Source: GWE2-40-63 sp041664345 (GTDB taxonomy: Bacteria; Bacteroidota; Bacteroidia; Bacteroidales; SZUA-534). Taken from it: DNA of 64,000 nucleotides. The notes under the pieces are model-generated. The model saw only the letters and a program-made list of their open reading frames with translations. It was not told where the DNA came from and did no database searches. Each line of letters begins with the position of its first letter. The first letter of the stretch is position 1. Location: the NCBI GenBank assembly GCA_041664345.1, contig JBAYKX010000015.1:1-64000 (forward strand). The letters are read 5' to 3'. Position numbers and translations under genes: made by a program. Below are positions 8,872 to 17,083 of the stretch, in pieces.

Positions 8872-8949
8872 TCCCCTCAAGGGGATACGTTCTCCGTGGC
8901 ATCAGCGCTAGTCCTCCATTGAGGGAGGTGGCCAAAGGCCGGTGAGTGA
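8857..8949. repeat. Palindromic repeat copy B, downstream of DUF559 gene
   Basis: The left arm 8857-8890 matches copy A (8235-8268) at nearly every base, including AATTCACCCCTATA and CCCCTCAAGGGGATACGT. The right arm 8911-8949 matches the copy A right arm with a few changes (CCTCCATTGAGGGAGG, then GGTGAGTGAA). The distance between arms is shorter than in copy A. The left arm supplies the last codons and stop of the DUF559 gene. Confidence 0.75.
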
Positions 8950-9011
8950 AAAACCTTAACTAAACGGCATACAATATTAATTTTAAAAAATCACCCTTTA
9001 AAATCATCACA

Positions 9012-9527
9012 ATGAATAAAAAATGGTTAATCGGAGCAATGGCATCGTTGGTACTCATGCTGTTCTTGGTACTTTGGCAAAAAATAAATCCAAATTCATA
9101 TAAGTTGGATGCTATTGAAACCCATGCCATCACGATGCAGCAAAAGCATATTCTTTCTATCATTCAGTACAAGGAAAAGCAAAAGAATAGTTCCAATTTA
9201 GTAGTTGTCGATTTACGATCCGAAGCGGAGTATAAAACTAATTCGATTAAAGATGCAGTGAACATTCCATTTGCCGGGATATTGGATAATCCACAGTTAT
9301 CAAATTTCAAATCAACTGAACAGGAAATGGTGCTCTTTTCTGGTTCTTTAATTGAATCTGCTCAAGCATGGACACTGCTAGCGCAATTGGGTTACCAAAA
9401 CATATTCATTTTGGATTTCACCGGTTCTTCGATACCAGAAGGGGAGATTACTGACAGCATTTCTGTGGTAGGCAACGAAGTTTTAAAATACAAATTCCAG
9501 GCTGATACTTCGACCAACCTGGAATAA
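9012..9527 (+). CDS. Second membrane-anchored, cysteine-less rhodanese-like protein
   Basis: This 171-residue protein is a paralogue of the one at 7403-8014: an N-terminal hydrophobic anchor (residues 5-23), VVVDLRSEAEY, an AVNIPFAGILDN block, and the loop LFSGSLIESAQAWTLL. The loop position that should hold the catalytic cysteine is serine, as in the paralogue, and the SAQAWTL run is shared. Conservation of an inactive loop in two copies argues for a selected non-catalytic role. It lies beyond the DUF559 repeat unit and converges on the rhodanese pseudogene at 9548. Confidence 0.8.
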   Translation: MNKKWLIGAMASLVLMLFLVLWQKINPNSYKLDAIETHAITMQQKHILSIIQYKEKQKNSSNLVVVDLRSEAEYKTNSIKDAVNIPFAGILDNPQLSNFKSTEQEMVLFSGSLIESAQAWTLLAQLGYQNIFILDFTGSSIPEGEITDSISVVGNEVLKYKFQADTSTNLE

Positions 9528-9547
9528 TAATGTGGAGTAACAAAAAA

Positions 9548-10588
9548 CTATTTTACCACCGGATAATTGTGGATGTCGCCGACCGAAAAGGTTACCCACG
9601 ACAACGATTCTTTTTCTTTCTTCATCTTATCGTACATGAAACTGTTATTTCCAAAGTCCAGCGTGCGGGCTTTGTAGCCAAACAGGTTCAGGTATGCGGT
9701 AACAAATCCGGAATTGTGACCGGTACCACAGTAAACCACCACTTCTTTATCGGCAGGAATGGTTGCCATTTCAATGGCAATTCCTAACGTGCCGGTAGGT
9801 TTGTACCTTACAGCCCCTGGTATGTGTCCTCCCTCGTATTTGTCTTTCCGCTAAAAATTGATGATGAAATAAACCGATGGGTTTTTAAAGACACTATCCG
9901 CAGATATGGTGGTATTTTCAAGTCCTGCTTTGAAAAGTCCATCCATTCTCGATTGCAACAACTGTTCCCCCTGAGTGGCATCTGATTTTAAATTGGGAAA
10001 CAGACCAACGGCCGGTTTTGCCACATCGGTGGTTTCCAATTGGCTCTCATATTTCGATGAAATTCCTTTCAACCAGTTTTCGTCGGCAATTTCCCTGTTC
10101 CAGGCACTCATTCCCCAGCGCAAGGCATACACATTGCCGTAGCCCATCAATCGGAGCAGCGATACAGTGTAACTGGCATTTTGTCCGGTGGAACAAACCA
10201 CAATTATTTTAGGGTATTCAAAAGGCTTAATTTTCGATTGAAAATAGTTTGGAATATCAGTAAAATTAATATTTACAGCCTCTTTGATATGACCTTTTTT
10301 GTAATCTTCCGGCTTCCGGATGTCAATAACAAAGTTATTCTTTCCAAGTTCTTCAAATACAATGGAGGCTTTTATCAATGAAGGAAATTCCTTGCTGTTC
10401 ACATAATCGCCGGTTTCATTCAAGTAACTGAACAAAAGCCCGGTGTTTACTGGTATTTCAACTTCAATGGACTTTTTCGTTTCCTGAATTGTTGTTGTTT
10501 CCTTTTGGTTTGTATTCGGATTGGTGCAGGCTGCCATAAAAACAGCCAGCATCAAACCTGCAAATTTTAATGAATTCATTGTATTCAT
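9548..10588 (-). pseudogene. Two-domain rhodanese lipoprotein interrupted by an in-frame TAG
   Basis: The first part (10588-9851) encodes a lipoprotein (cysteine in MAACTN) with a full rhodanese domain, VIDIRKPEDY and an active loop VCSTGQNAS with cysteine. It ends at TAG 9853-9851 immediately after FIINF. The same frame stays open beyond the stop for 100 more codons to 9548 and encodes a second rhodanese domain: RKDKYEGGHIPGA and the loop VYCGTGHNS with cysteine. Aligning the domains, the TAG falls on the conserved arginine of the I/V-D-x-R motif, so a single AGG-to-TAG change explains it. It may be a recent nonsense mutation, a sequence error, or readthrough. It is co-transcribed with the lipoprotein gene upstream (one-base gap). 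Confidence 0.85.
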
Positions 10589-10589
10589 C

Positions 10590-11651
10590 TTAAAGTTTTA
10601 CCCTTTTGTTATCGTATTTAATGGTATCGGTAGGTTGCCCCAATTCGTTGTAAGCATACTCCGTTATAGCCACTCCGCTTTGAGGATGATTAATGAGGTT
10701 TCTGTTACTATCTAAAAACGAGGTTTCAATTTTAGCCCCATGTGCATCATATTTATATTGATATACAGGAACTTTTTTACCGGATAAGTATTCCTCATCC
10801 TGATCCCAATAGGCTGTTTCAATTACATTACCCACTGAATCAACGGTATTCACAAATTTAGCCCAGCCCCAAAATAAATTGGAATAACGGCCGGTAGTAT
10901 TATGTACCGAAAATTCGAGCAAGTCACCTTTATCGCTGTTTTTAAACAAAAAATACGAAACCCCAATGTCACCACAATTCTCAGCAGTGCAATTGTATAA
11001 GGTATCGGCTTGATAATTAGCCATTCGGGTTACATGTCCTTTTTCGTTATAAGTAAAACGCAGTTCAAAGAATGGGCAAAACGGGTTCATCACCACTTCA
11101 GTTCCAGCCATGTTGTAGCGGTTTTCCTTAATCATTCCATCAGGCAATTTGGTCCAGGTGTATGATGCTATTTTATTGCGGTTTTCAATCTGTGTTCCGT
11201 CTTTGCCGTAAAATTTCAATCCGGTGCGCTGTCCATTGGCATCCAGGCTAAAAACAGATTTAAAAACATCGCCATCCACCACTTGTGGAACGGTGTCTTT
11301 GTCAAAATAAGTGCGTGTTTCAGAACTATCGGTATATGCAATAGCAATTTTTGTTGCATCGGTACTTGCGTTTCCAAGTAGGATAGAACCTCTACCATAT
11401 TCAATGGTAACCGGACGTTGTTTTTCGTCGTAGGTGAACTTATAATTATTGATGGTTTTTGCCTCTTCGGCATTAATCTCATGAATGCCCTTAATGTCAT
11501 CAAAAGCAGTTTCACTGAAAAGGATTTGGCGGTAATATTTTACTTTTGCCGAGGCGTCTTCAGATGTTTTTTGATTGCTGGTGCACGAAGCGACCCCAAC
11601 GAACAAAAGAGCCAACAGCCCTAAAATCATTACTTGATTGTTTTTTTTCAT
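10590..11651 (-). CDS. YD-repeat-like lipoprotein
   Basis: The 353-residue product has a lipoprotein signal (VASC, cysteine about residue 23). The mature part has irregular YD/RHS-like motifs such as YDEKQRPVTIEYG, YNEKGHVTRM, YKYDAHGAKIE and YNELGQPTD, which form beta-hairpin units. There is no RHS toxin core or C-terminal toxin domain. It is likely a surface- or periplasm-facing beta protein of unknown role. The gene is separated by one base from the following rhodanese lipoprotein (a pseudogene as sequenced), so both probably act together at the membrane. Confidence 0.7.
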   Translation of the reverse strand: MKKNNQVMILGLLALLFVGVASCTSNQKTSEDASAKVKYYRQILFSETAFDDIKGIHEINAEEAKTINNYKFTYDEKQRPVTIEYGRGSILLGNASTDATKIAIAYTDSSETRTYFDKDTVPQVVDGDVFKSVFSLDANGQRTGLKFYGKDGTQIENRNKIASYTWTKLPDGMIKENRYNMAGTEVVMNPFCPFFELRFTYNEKGHVTRMANYQADTLYNCTAENCGDIGVSYFLFKNSDKGDLLEFSVHNTTGRYSNLFWGWAKFVNTVDSVGNVIETAYWDQDEEYLSGKKVPVYQYKYDAHGAKIETSFLDSNRNLINHPQSGVAITEYAYNELGQPTDTIKYDNKRVKL

Positions 11652-11742
11652 AACTAATTTGGTTTTAATTGATTTAACTTATTTATGGATTTACCTATTA
11701 TCGCATCAGTTAGGTGCTTACAAATTAAAAAGGTTACACTTA

Positions 11743-12273
11743 TTATTTTTGAATCACTTTTATTAGTTTTTCGATATCATATCCCCTTGATTTTAATCTA
11801 TTCAATAACATTTCGTACGTTTCCGGTTCCATGGTTTTATTCCGGCTCAAAATCCAAAGGTAATTGGGCGATGAGCTTCCAACCAGAACCCATTGGTAAT
11901 CTGTATCCAAATCCAACACAAAATAGTCGGCACCAAAAAAGGGAACAAAGAATACTTTCAATTTTCCGGGTTCCGAGGGATTGGGCAACTTAGCCATGGC
12001 TTTGGCCGATGTAAATTTTCCTTGAAGCGATTCTTTATATCCGGCATTCACCACCTGAATTTTTCCATTGGGAAGGAGGGAATAAGTAGCTGTAACTCCT
12101 GTTAATCCGCGTTCAAAACGGTGATCAAAACGGGCTGTTTCATACCAAACACCCATATATTTTTGCAAATCAAGGAATTTGACAGTGGTAACATCTACCG
12201 GAATCTTTTGACTGTTCGTGGCACAACCTGTTAACAGCAATACAATCAATACAAATACCTCTGGTTTTTTCAT
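11743..12273 (-). CDS. blc: Outer-membrane lipocalin (Blc-like)
   Basis: This 176-residue bacterial lipocalin has a lipoprotein signal (LLTGC, cysteine 17) and the family signature KYMGVWYETARFDHRFERG followed by an N-rich strand and the late NYLWILSR motif. Bacterial lipocalins bind fatty acids or lysophospholipids at the outer membrane. Length and all three structurally conserved regions are intact. It stands alone between the YD-repeat lipoprotein and tag, all on the minus strand. Confidence 0.93.
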   Translation of the reverse strand: MKKPEVFVLIVLLLTGCATNSQKIPVDVTTVKFLDLQKYMGVWYETARFDHRFERGLTGVTATYSLLPNGKIQVVNAGYKESLQGKFTSAKAMAKLPNPSEPGKLKVFFVPFFGADYFVLDLDTDYQWVLVGSSSPNYLWILSRNKTMEPETYEMLLNRLKSRGYDIEKLIKVIQK

Positions 12274-12379
12274 TATATTTAGTCAAATGAAAGGTAAAAC
12301 ATTGCATATCTGTTTTTGTTTAACAGCCGATATGGTTTTGCGGCAAAAGTTGAATAGGGTAATTATTAAAAATACGGAT

Positions 12380-12952
12380 TCATGAAAGTTCAGCATACCT
12401 GAAACAATCGCATTGGTGGTCGTTAACCATGCCCGTGGCCTGCATGTGGGCATAAATGATGGTTGAGCCCACGAATTTCATTCCCCGTTTTTTTAAATCT
12501 TTCGAAATTCGATCAGACAATTCGGTTTTTGCCGGAAGTTCTTTCGATGATTTGAATGAATTTTGGATGGTTTTCCCCCCGGTAAATCCCCAAATATAGT
12601 TGCTGAATGAACCAAATTCTTGCTGAATGGCTATAAAAACCTGTGCATTTTTAATGGTTGATACAATTTTCAACCGGTTGCGGATAATTCCTGTATCTTG
12701 CATTAGCTCTTCCACCTTGAGGGCATTGAATTGAGCAACTTTGTTGACATCGAATCCGGCAAAGGCTTTCCGGTAACCTTCGCGCCGTTTTAAAATGGTA
12801 AGCCACGAAAGCCCCGCCTGGGCACCTTCCAGAACCAGAAATTCAAACAGTTTTTTATCATCAAATACCGGAACTCCCCACTCTTCGTCGTGATAGGTAG
12901 TATAAATATCGGGTTGGTTGGCAGCCCAGTTGCAGCGGGTTATTTGCGTCAT
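12380..12952 (-). CDS. tag: DNA-3-methyladenine glycosylase I
   Basis: The 190-residue Tag enzyme excises 3-methyladenine from DNA. The start RCNW with its zinc-binding cysteine, the YHDEEWGVP block, the LEGAQAGLSW segment and the C-terminal zinc ligands in NDHQCDCF are all present. Length is as expected. The upstream neighbour (12974-13459) ends 21 bases before its start and is on the same strand, so the two may be co-transcribed. Confidence 0.95.
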   Translation of the reverse strand: MTQITRCNWAANQPDIYTTYHDEEWGVPVFDDKKLFEFLVLEGAQAGLSWLTILKRREGYRKAFAGFDVNKVAQFNALKVEELMQDTGIIRNRLKIVSTIKNAQVFIAIQQEFGSFSNYIWGFTGGKTIQNSFKSSKELPAKTELSDRISKDLKKRGMKFVGSTIIYAHMQATGMVNDHQCDCFRYAELS

Positions 12953-12973
12953 GATTCAAAGTTTGATTAAGGT

Positions 12974-13459
12974 TTATTCTACCTGCGCAACGATGGCCAC
13001 ATAGTTTTTGCCATATTTTTTGGCACATTTGGGGCAGGTGGTGTACCACATATACATTTTTTTTATGGTCAACCCTTTTGATTTTGTAATGCTTACAAAA
13101 TCTTTGCTCCATTTTCCGGTATCTTGGAATGGGCCTTCATATACTTTGCAATAGAATTTGCCACTCATTGTGGTGTTTGCTGCATCCTCAATTTCCTTAT
13201 CCACGGCAAGGTACAAATCCATATTCCATAGGTTGGTATGGTACGATAAGCAAAGTGCATCAGGTACAGTGGCGCCAGTTTGCGTCACTTTTTTATCAAG
13301 CCTTCGCATGGCATTGCCAAAATTAAGTGGCATATAAAACAGGGTACAAACCTTATCCTTAATGAATTTTTTGTTTTCCCATTCAAAGGTTTTGTCGTCC
13401 CACAAATTAGGTTCAAATTTTGGGCAGCATTCTGCTTCTGTTGTTGAATTTGTTGTCAT
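12974..13459 (-). CDS. Conserved small protein of unknown function with CxxC tail
   Basis: This 161-residue protein is not firmly recognised. It begins with a polar segment containing adjacent cysteines (ECCPKF), has a LFYMPLNFGNAM stretch and several aromatic motifs (LSYHTNLWNMDLY), and ends with a TCPKCAKKYG block that could bind a metal. No signal peptide is evident. Similar proteins are sometimes labelled only as hydrolase, without evidence. Its ATG is preceded by a strong Shine-Dalgarno sequence, which is rare in this genome, hinting at transfer from another group. It precedes tag. Confidence 0.6.
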   Translation of the reverse strand: MTTNSTTEAECCPKFEPNLWDDKTFEWENKKFIKDKVCTLFYMPLNFGNAMRRLDKKVTQTGATVPDALCLSYHTNLWNMDLYLAVDKEIEDAANTTMSGKFYCKVYEGPFQDTGKWSKDFVSITKSKGLTIKKMYMWYTTCPKCAKKYGKNYVAIVAQVE

Positions 13460-13463
13460 GGTA

Positions 13464-13470
13464 ACCTCCT
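13464..13470 (-). promoter_or_regulatory. Strong Shine-Dalgarno site
   Basis: Read on the minus strand, AGGAGGT lies four bases before the ATG at 13459. The other starts in this window generally lack such a site, as is usual in Bacteroidota. It fixes the start of the gene at 12974-13459. Confidence 0.7.
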
Positions 13471-13611
13471 AGTTTTAGTAGTTTTAAATTGAAAAATAAA
13501 TGAAAAGTTAGGCTAAATATTATCCTCTAAAGCGGGACAAGTGTTTGAGGTGCTGAGAATTATTAATTGTGACTCATAAATAAAATAATTTAATTTGAAT
13601 AAACTTTTTTA

Positions 13612-13963
13612 TTAAGGGTACGGAGTACCTGGAATATTTATAGAAAATAAATTCTCTTAAACAACAAGTAAGGTGCAGAGCACCGTAATATTATCCAAAA
13701 TAATCCACATCATTAAAAAAGTCGAATACATATTCATCTTTGTAAGATATTTCAAATTTATCAAGCATTTCCAGATATTCTTCCCTGAATGTTTTTTTAT
13801 GATGATGAGTATTCTGATTTAAAACTGCAAAAACAAGATGAAAATATGCTTGCACTTATGTGTCTGCCATAGGTTTATTTTGTGCTAAATATTACGGTGC
13901 TCCGCACCTTATATCTGATATAATAACTATTTACTATAAAGATAATCGGTGCTCCGCACCTTA
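13612..13963. repeat. Cluster of REP-like palindromes around a transposase relic
   Basis: Four copies of a GGTGCGGAGCACC palindrome are seen: 13614-13630 (decayed), 13670-13690, 13891-13911 and 13943-13963. The copies at 13670 and 13891 are inverted with respect to each other, match over about 20 bases with one mismatch, and frame a transposase relic. The rest of the 13460-13999 gap carries no gene. Confidence 0.8.
13691..13870 (-). pseudogene. REP-associated (IS200-like) transposase relic with deleted middle
   Basis: Sixty in-frame codons from ATG 13870 to TAA 13691 join an N-terminal start (MADT, then a stop codon, then YFHLVFAV) to a C-terminal tail (THHHKKTFREEYLEML and a closing acidic FDFFND block). 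HLVF and the HHxKKTFREEY tail are the two ends of Y1 REP-associated tyrosine transposases of Bacteroidota. Roughly 90-100 internal codons, including the catalytic tyrosine region, are missing. It is framed by inverted REP palindromes and so resembles a miniature derivative that could have been moved by a full-length transposase elsewhere. Confidence 0.75.
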
Positions 13964-13999
13964 ACAAAAATAATGATTATTTTTATTACAATAAAGAAA

Positions 14000-14791
14000 T
14001 CAAATAGTCAGACTAATACCCGATAATAACATGATTATGATAACAGCACCGACTGCAATGCGATAATACCCAAAAGCTTTAAAGCCATGCTTGGTAAGGT
14101 ATTCAATAAATCCTTTTATGGCCAATAAGGCTACTATAAAAGCAACCACATTTCCAACTATAAGCATATTTATCTGCTGATGATCCAATACCAAACCTTG
14201 GTTGTAAAAGTCGTAGGTTTTTTTTGCAGTAGCGGCAAACATGGTGGGTACAGCCAGAAAAAACGAAAACTCAGCGGCTGCTTTTCGGGTCAGTTTTTGG
14301 GTTAGCCCACCAATTATAGTGGCAGCCGACCTCGAAACACCGGGTATCATGGCAATGGTTTGAAAAAAACCGATTATCAGTGATTTTTTATAATTGGGCA
14401 TTTCATCCGACATGGCTTTTTCGTTTTTGAACCAGTTATCGACAAAGAGAAATACAATTCCTCCCAAAAACAGAGTAATACCTACCACCAAAGCATTTTC
14501 AAGCAACGCATCAATACGGTCGCTGAACAAAACACCAAAAACAGCAGCGGGTATAAATGCCACAAAAAGTTTAACATAGAAATTAAAACTCATTAAAAAC
14601 CTACGCCAATAAAGCACTACAACCGATAAAATTGCTCCCAACTGGATGGCTATAGTAAAAAACTTGACAAAATCATCTTGGGCAATTCCCAAAATGGTGG
14701 AAGTAATAATCATGTGACCGGTTGACGACACAGGAAGGAACTCGGTTAACCCTTCAACAATAGCAAGTACAATGGCTTGAAATAAATTCAT
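14000..14791 (-). CDS. uppP: Undecaprenyl-diphosphatase
   Basis: This 263-residue polytopic membrane enzyme (UppP/BacA) dephosphorylates undecaprenyl diphosphate so that the lipid carrier can be reused for peptidoglycan and O-antigen synthesis. It has both catalytic motifs, EGLTEFLPVSSTGH near the N-terminus and PGVSRSAATI in the middle, and about eight helices. Overexpression of the family gives bacitracin tolerance in other bacteria. It lies 38 bases downstream of the aquaporin gene, on the same strand. Confidence 0.96.
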   Translation of the reverse strand: MNLFQAIVLAIVEGLTEFLPVSSTGHMIITSTILGIAQDDFVKFFTIAIQLGAILSVVVLYWRRFLMSFNFYVKLFVAFIPAAVFGVLFSDRIDALLENALVVGITLFLGGIVFLFVDNWFKNEKAMSDEMPNYKKSLIIGFFQTIAMIPGVSRSAATIIGGLTQKLTRKAAAEFSFFLAVPTMFAATAKKTYDFYNQGLVLDHQQINMLIVGNVVAFIVALLAIKGFIEYLTKHGFKAFGYYRIAVGAVIIIMLLSGISLTI

Positions 14792-14828
14792 TGGTTTAGA
14801 TTTTTAATGAGTTAGATGTGTTTTTACT

Positions 14829-15548
14829 TTACTCTTTTTCGGGGGACAAAAATTTGTAAACAAGCCCGGCTAAAATAGCACCAACAATGGGAGCTACCCA
14901 AAACAACCACAATTGTCCCATGGCCCATTCGCCGGCAAATATGGCCTGGCTGGTGCTTCTGGCCGGATTAACCGATGTATTGGTAACCGGAATGCTAATT
15001 AAGTGAATGAGGGTTAAGCCTAGGCCAATAGCCAATCCGGCAAATTTTTTGGATGCATTGGAATGGGTGGCACCTAAAATAATAATCAGAAACATAAAGG
15101 TCATTACAACTTCCGTTACCAATGCGGCTAACATGCCATAACCACCCGGTGAGTGCTCACCGTAACCATTGGCAGCAAATCCGTCTAATTCAAATCCCGG
15201 TTTTCCACTGGCAATAACATACAAAGTAGCTGCTCCGGCTATTCCTCCCAAAACCTGGGCCCCAATGTACGGCAATATCTCCTTTTTGTCGAACCGGCCA
15301 CCAATCCATAGTCCAATCGAAACTGCCGGGTTTAGGTGACAGCCTGAGATATGGCCAATAGCGTAGGCCATGGTAACAACGGTTAAGCCAAAAGCAATGG
15401 CAACACCCACAAAGCCAATTCCTAATTCGGGATATGCGGCGGCCAACACAGCGCTTCCGCAACCACCCAAAACCAGCCAAAAGGTTCCAATAAATTCTGC
15501 AATCAGTTTTTTCACAAGCAACAGTCTAAGTTTTTTCATAATCATCAT
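14829..15548 (-). CDS. aqpZ: Aquaporin Z-like water channel
   Basis: The 239-residue MIP-family channel has both NPA boxes: HLNPAVS in the first half and VNPARST in the second. The AEFIGTFWLV first helix, the GHISGCHLNPA loop and six membrane segments are intact. The arginine after the second NPA is present, and the pore-lining H and small residues fit a water-selective (AqpZ) channel more than a glycerol channel. Three candidate ATGs lie close together (residues 1, 2 and 4) and cannot be separated. It is in a run with CDF and uppP genes. Confidence 0.93.
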   Translation of the reverse strand: MMIMKKLRLLLVKKLIAEFIGTFWLVLGGCGSAVLAAAYPELGIGFVGVAIAFGLTVVTMAYAIGHISGCHLNPAVSIGLWIGGRFDKKEILPYIGAQVLGGIAGAATLYVIASGKPGFELDGFAANGYGEHSPGGYGMLAALVTEVVMTFMFLIIILGATHSNASKKFAGLAIGLGLTLIHLISIPVTNTSVNPARSTSQAIFAGEWAMGQLWLFWVAPIVGAILAGLVYKFLSPEKE

Positions 15549-15571
15549 TTTTTGGTTTCACATAACAAATT

Positions 15572-16492
15572 TTATAATTCGTCCGGTATTTCTGCATCTA
15601 AATGACAAGAGTCTTGTGGTTCCGCATGAATGTAAATTTCGCTTCGTTCAATAAGGTTGTTCAGCGATTTTTCAATGTCGTCGCATAACTCATGCACTTT
15701 CTTTAACTTCATGTTGGGTTCTAAGTGGATGTTAAACTTAATAAAGGTATCAGCCCCGGCAGTTCTGACTTTTAAACTATGATAGTGCTTAACTTCAGGA
15801 AATGTTGCTAAGGTTTGCTGTACTTTGTCAATGGTTTCCTGTGGGGCTTTGTCGAGCAATACATCGATGGCTTTTTTACCCAGCCGGTATGAAACAAACA
15901 AAACGATTATTGCTACGCCCAATGCTGCCACCGAGTCGGCATAAAAGAATATCGGCAAATGAGTCCATTCATATATTTTAACACACACCAAACCGAGCAG
16001 AACAACCCCGGAACTCCATATATCGGTTGAAAAGTGCAAGGCATCGGCTTCCAGTGCCTGACTGTTGTGTTTTTTTGCCACAGTATATAGTTTTCTTGAA
16101 CGCCAAACATCAATGGCAATGGAAGTAATGACCACAATAAAACTGAAAATGGTTTGAATGGTATTTAATTCCAATCCTTTTCCCGATATAATCCGATGAA
16201 TGGCTTCATAAATTATCCAGAAGCAAGTTATCAGCAAAAGCAGTGTTTCAATAAAGGCCGACAGGTTTTCCACTTTGCCATGCCCATAGTTGTGGTCTTT
16301 GTCGGCGGGTTTATCGGAAACCCTAACAGAGAAGTAGGTAATTACGGCTGCAACCAAATCGAGTCCGGAATGCAATGCTTCCGATAAAATACCCAAACTA
16401 CCGGTTAAAATCCCAACCAATAGTTTAAAACCCGTTAAAAAAATAGCTGCAAAAACCGATAACAGCGCTATCCTATTTTTTTCTTTTATCAT
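15572..16492 (-). CDS. Cation diffusion facilitator family exporter
   Basis: This 306-residue transporter exports divalent cations (Zn, Fe, Mn or Co) in exchange for protons. Six membrane helices carry the metal-site pairs HSGLD in helix 2 and HFSTD in helix 5. A cytoplasmic domain of about 90 residues follows, ending in a HxEPQDSCHLDAE tail. The HxxxD plus HxxxD arrangement fits the Zn/Fe (FieF-like) group, but the metal cannot be assigned. It is 23 bases upstream of aqpZ on the same strand. Confidence 0.93.
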   Translation of the reverse strand: MIKEKNRIALLSVFAAIFLTGFKLLVGILTGSLGILSEALHSGLDLVAAVITYFSVRVSDKPADKDHNYGHGKVENLSAFIETLLLLITCFWIIYEAIHRIISGKGLELNTIQTIFSFIVVITSIAIDVWRSRKLYTVAKKHNSQALEADALHFSTDIWSSGVVLLGLVCVKIYEWTHLPIFFYADSVAALGVAIIVLFVSYRLGKKAIDVLLDKAPQETIDKVQQTLATFPEVKHYHSLKVRTAGADTFIKFNIHLEPNMKLKKVHELCDDIEKSLNNLIERSEIYIHAEPQDSCHLDAEIPDEL

Positions 16493-16509
16493 AGTTGTAA
16501 TTGAATTAC

Positions 16510-16908
16510 CTATTTGTATGGCAATTCATTGATGTTTTGCTCGCTCTCAACTTTAAGGAGTTCAATTACCACATAATTGCTCATACCTCTCCAAGGCAGT
16601 GGATGAAGGTATTCTTTGTATCTCAGTTCAATTTCTTTTCCGCTGCAACGTTCTAATAGTGAGGCAAGGCTGTCGTTGGTAACACTAAACTCAAACTCAT
16701 TGCTTTGCATGGCTCCTGGAGTAGCTGTTTTAAAACCCGTCTGGATTAGCCTTCCCTCGTAGGTTTTGAATACATAGCCTTTTTTTACAAAGAAATTAAG
16801 GTTCCCGGCTTTCACGCCTTCGCCAAAAACAAAATAGTAACGCCACCAAAAGCCAATGGCAAACACTGAAATTAAAATTATGACGGCAATTCGGATGTAT
16901 TTTTTCAT
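16510..16908 (-). CDS. Single-pass membrane protein of unknown function
   Basis: About 132 residues; the start chosen is the ATG at 16908 (MKKYIR), seven codons into the longer open frame that begins at 16929, because it directly precedes the hydrophobic anchor. After the anchor, a mostly beta-stranded soluble domain follows with conserved-looking motifs GNLNFFVKKGYVFKTYEG and SLLERCSGKEIELRY. Related Bacteroidota proteins are common, and some carry a 6-phosphogluconate dehydrogenase label that this size and sequence do not support. The role is unknown. It lies just upstream of the CDF gene. Confidence 0.65.
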   Translation of the reverse strand: MKKYIRIAVIILISVFAIGFWWRYYFVFGEGVKAGNLNFFVKKGYVFKTYEGRLIQTGFKTATPGAMQSNEFEFSVTNDSLASLLERCSGKEIELRYKEYLHPLPWRGMSNYVVIELLKVESEQNINELPYK

Positions 16909-17083
16909 TGATAAGTATTTTTTTATCAAATATAATTAAATCAGGTTACTAATTGAATATTTGGAAACCAATAAAAGAAGGTCGTATTAAAAAGTTTTTG
17001 TGGATTAAGCAACTATTAATAGTTGCTTAATCCACCATTCAAAATATCAAGAAGGGAAAATGGTATAATCTATAAATTAAACT

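Noticed and set aside
9530..9787. Plus-strand ORF of 85 codons
   Set aside because: It lies opposite the second rhodanese domain of the broken gene, which explains the open frame.
11216..11515. Minus-strand ORF of 99 codons inside the YD-repeat lipoprotein
   Set aside because: It is an alternative-frame shadow with no recognisable features.
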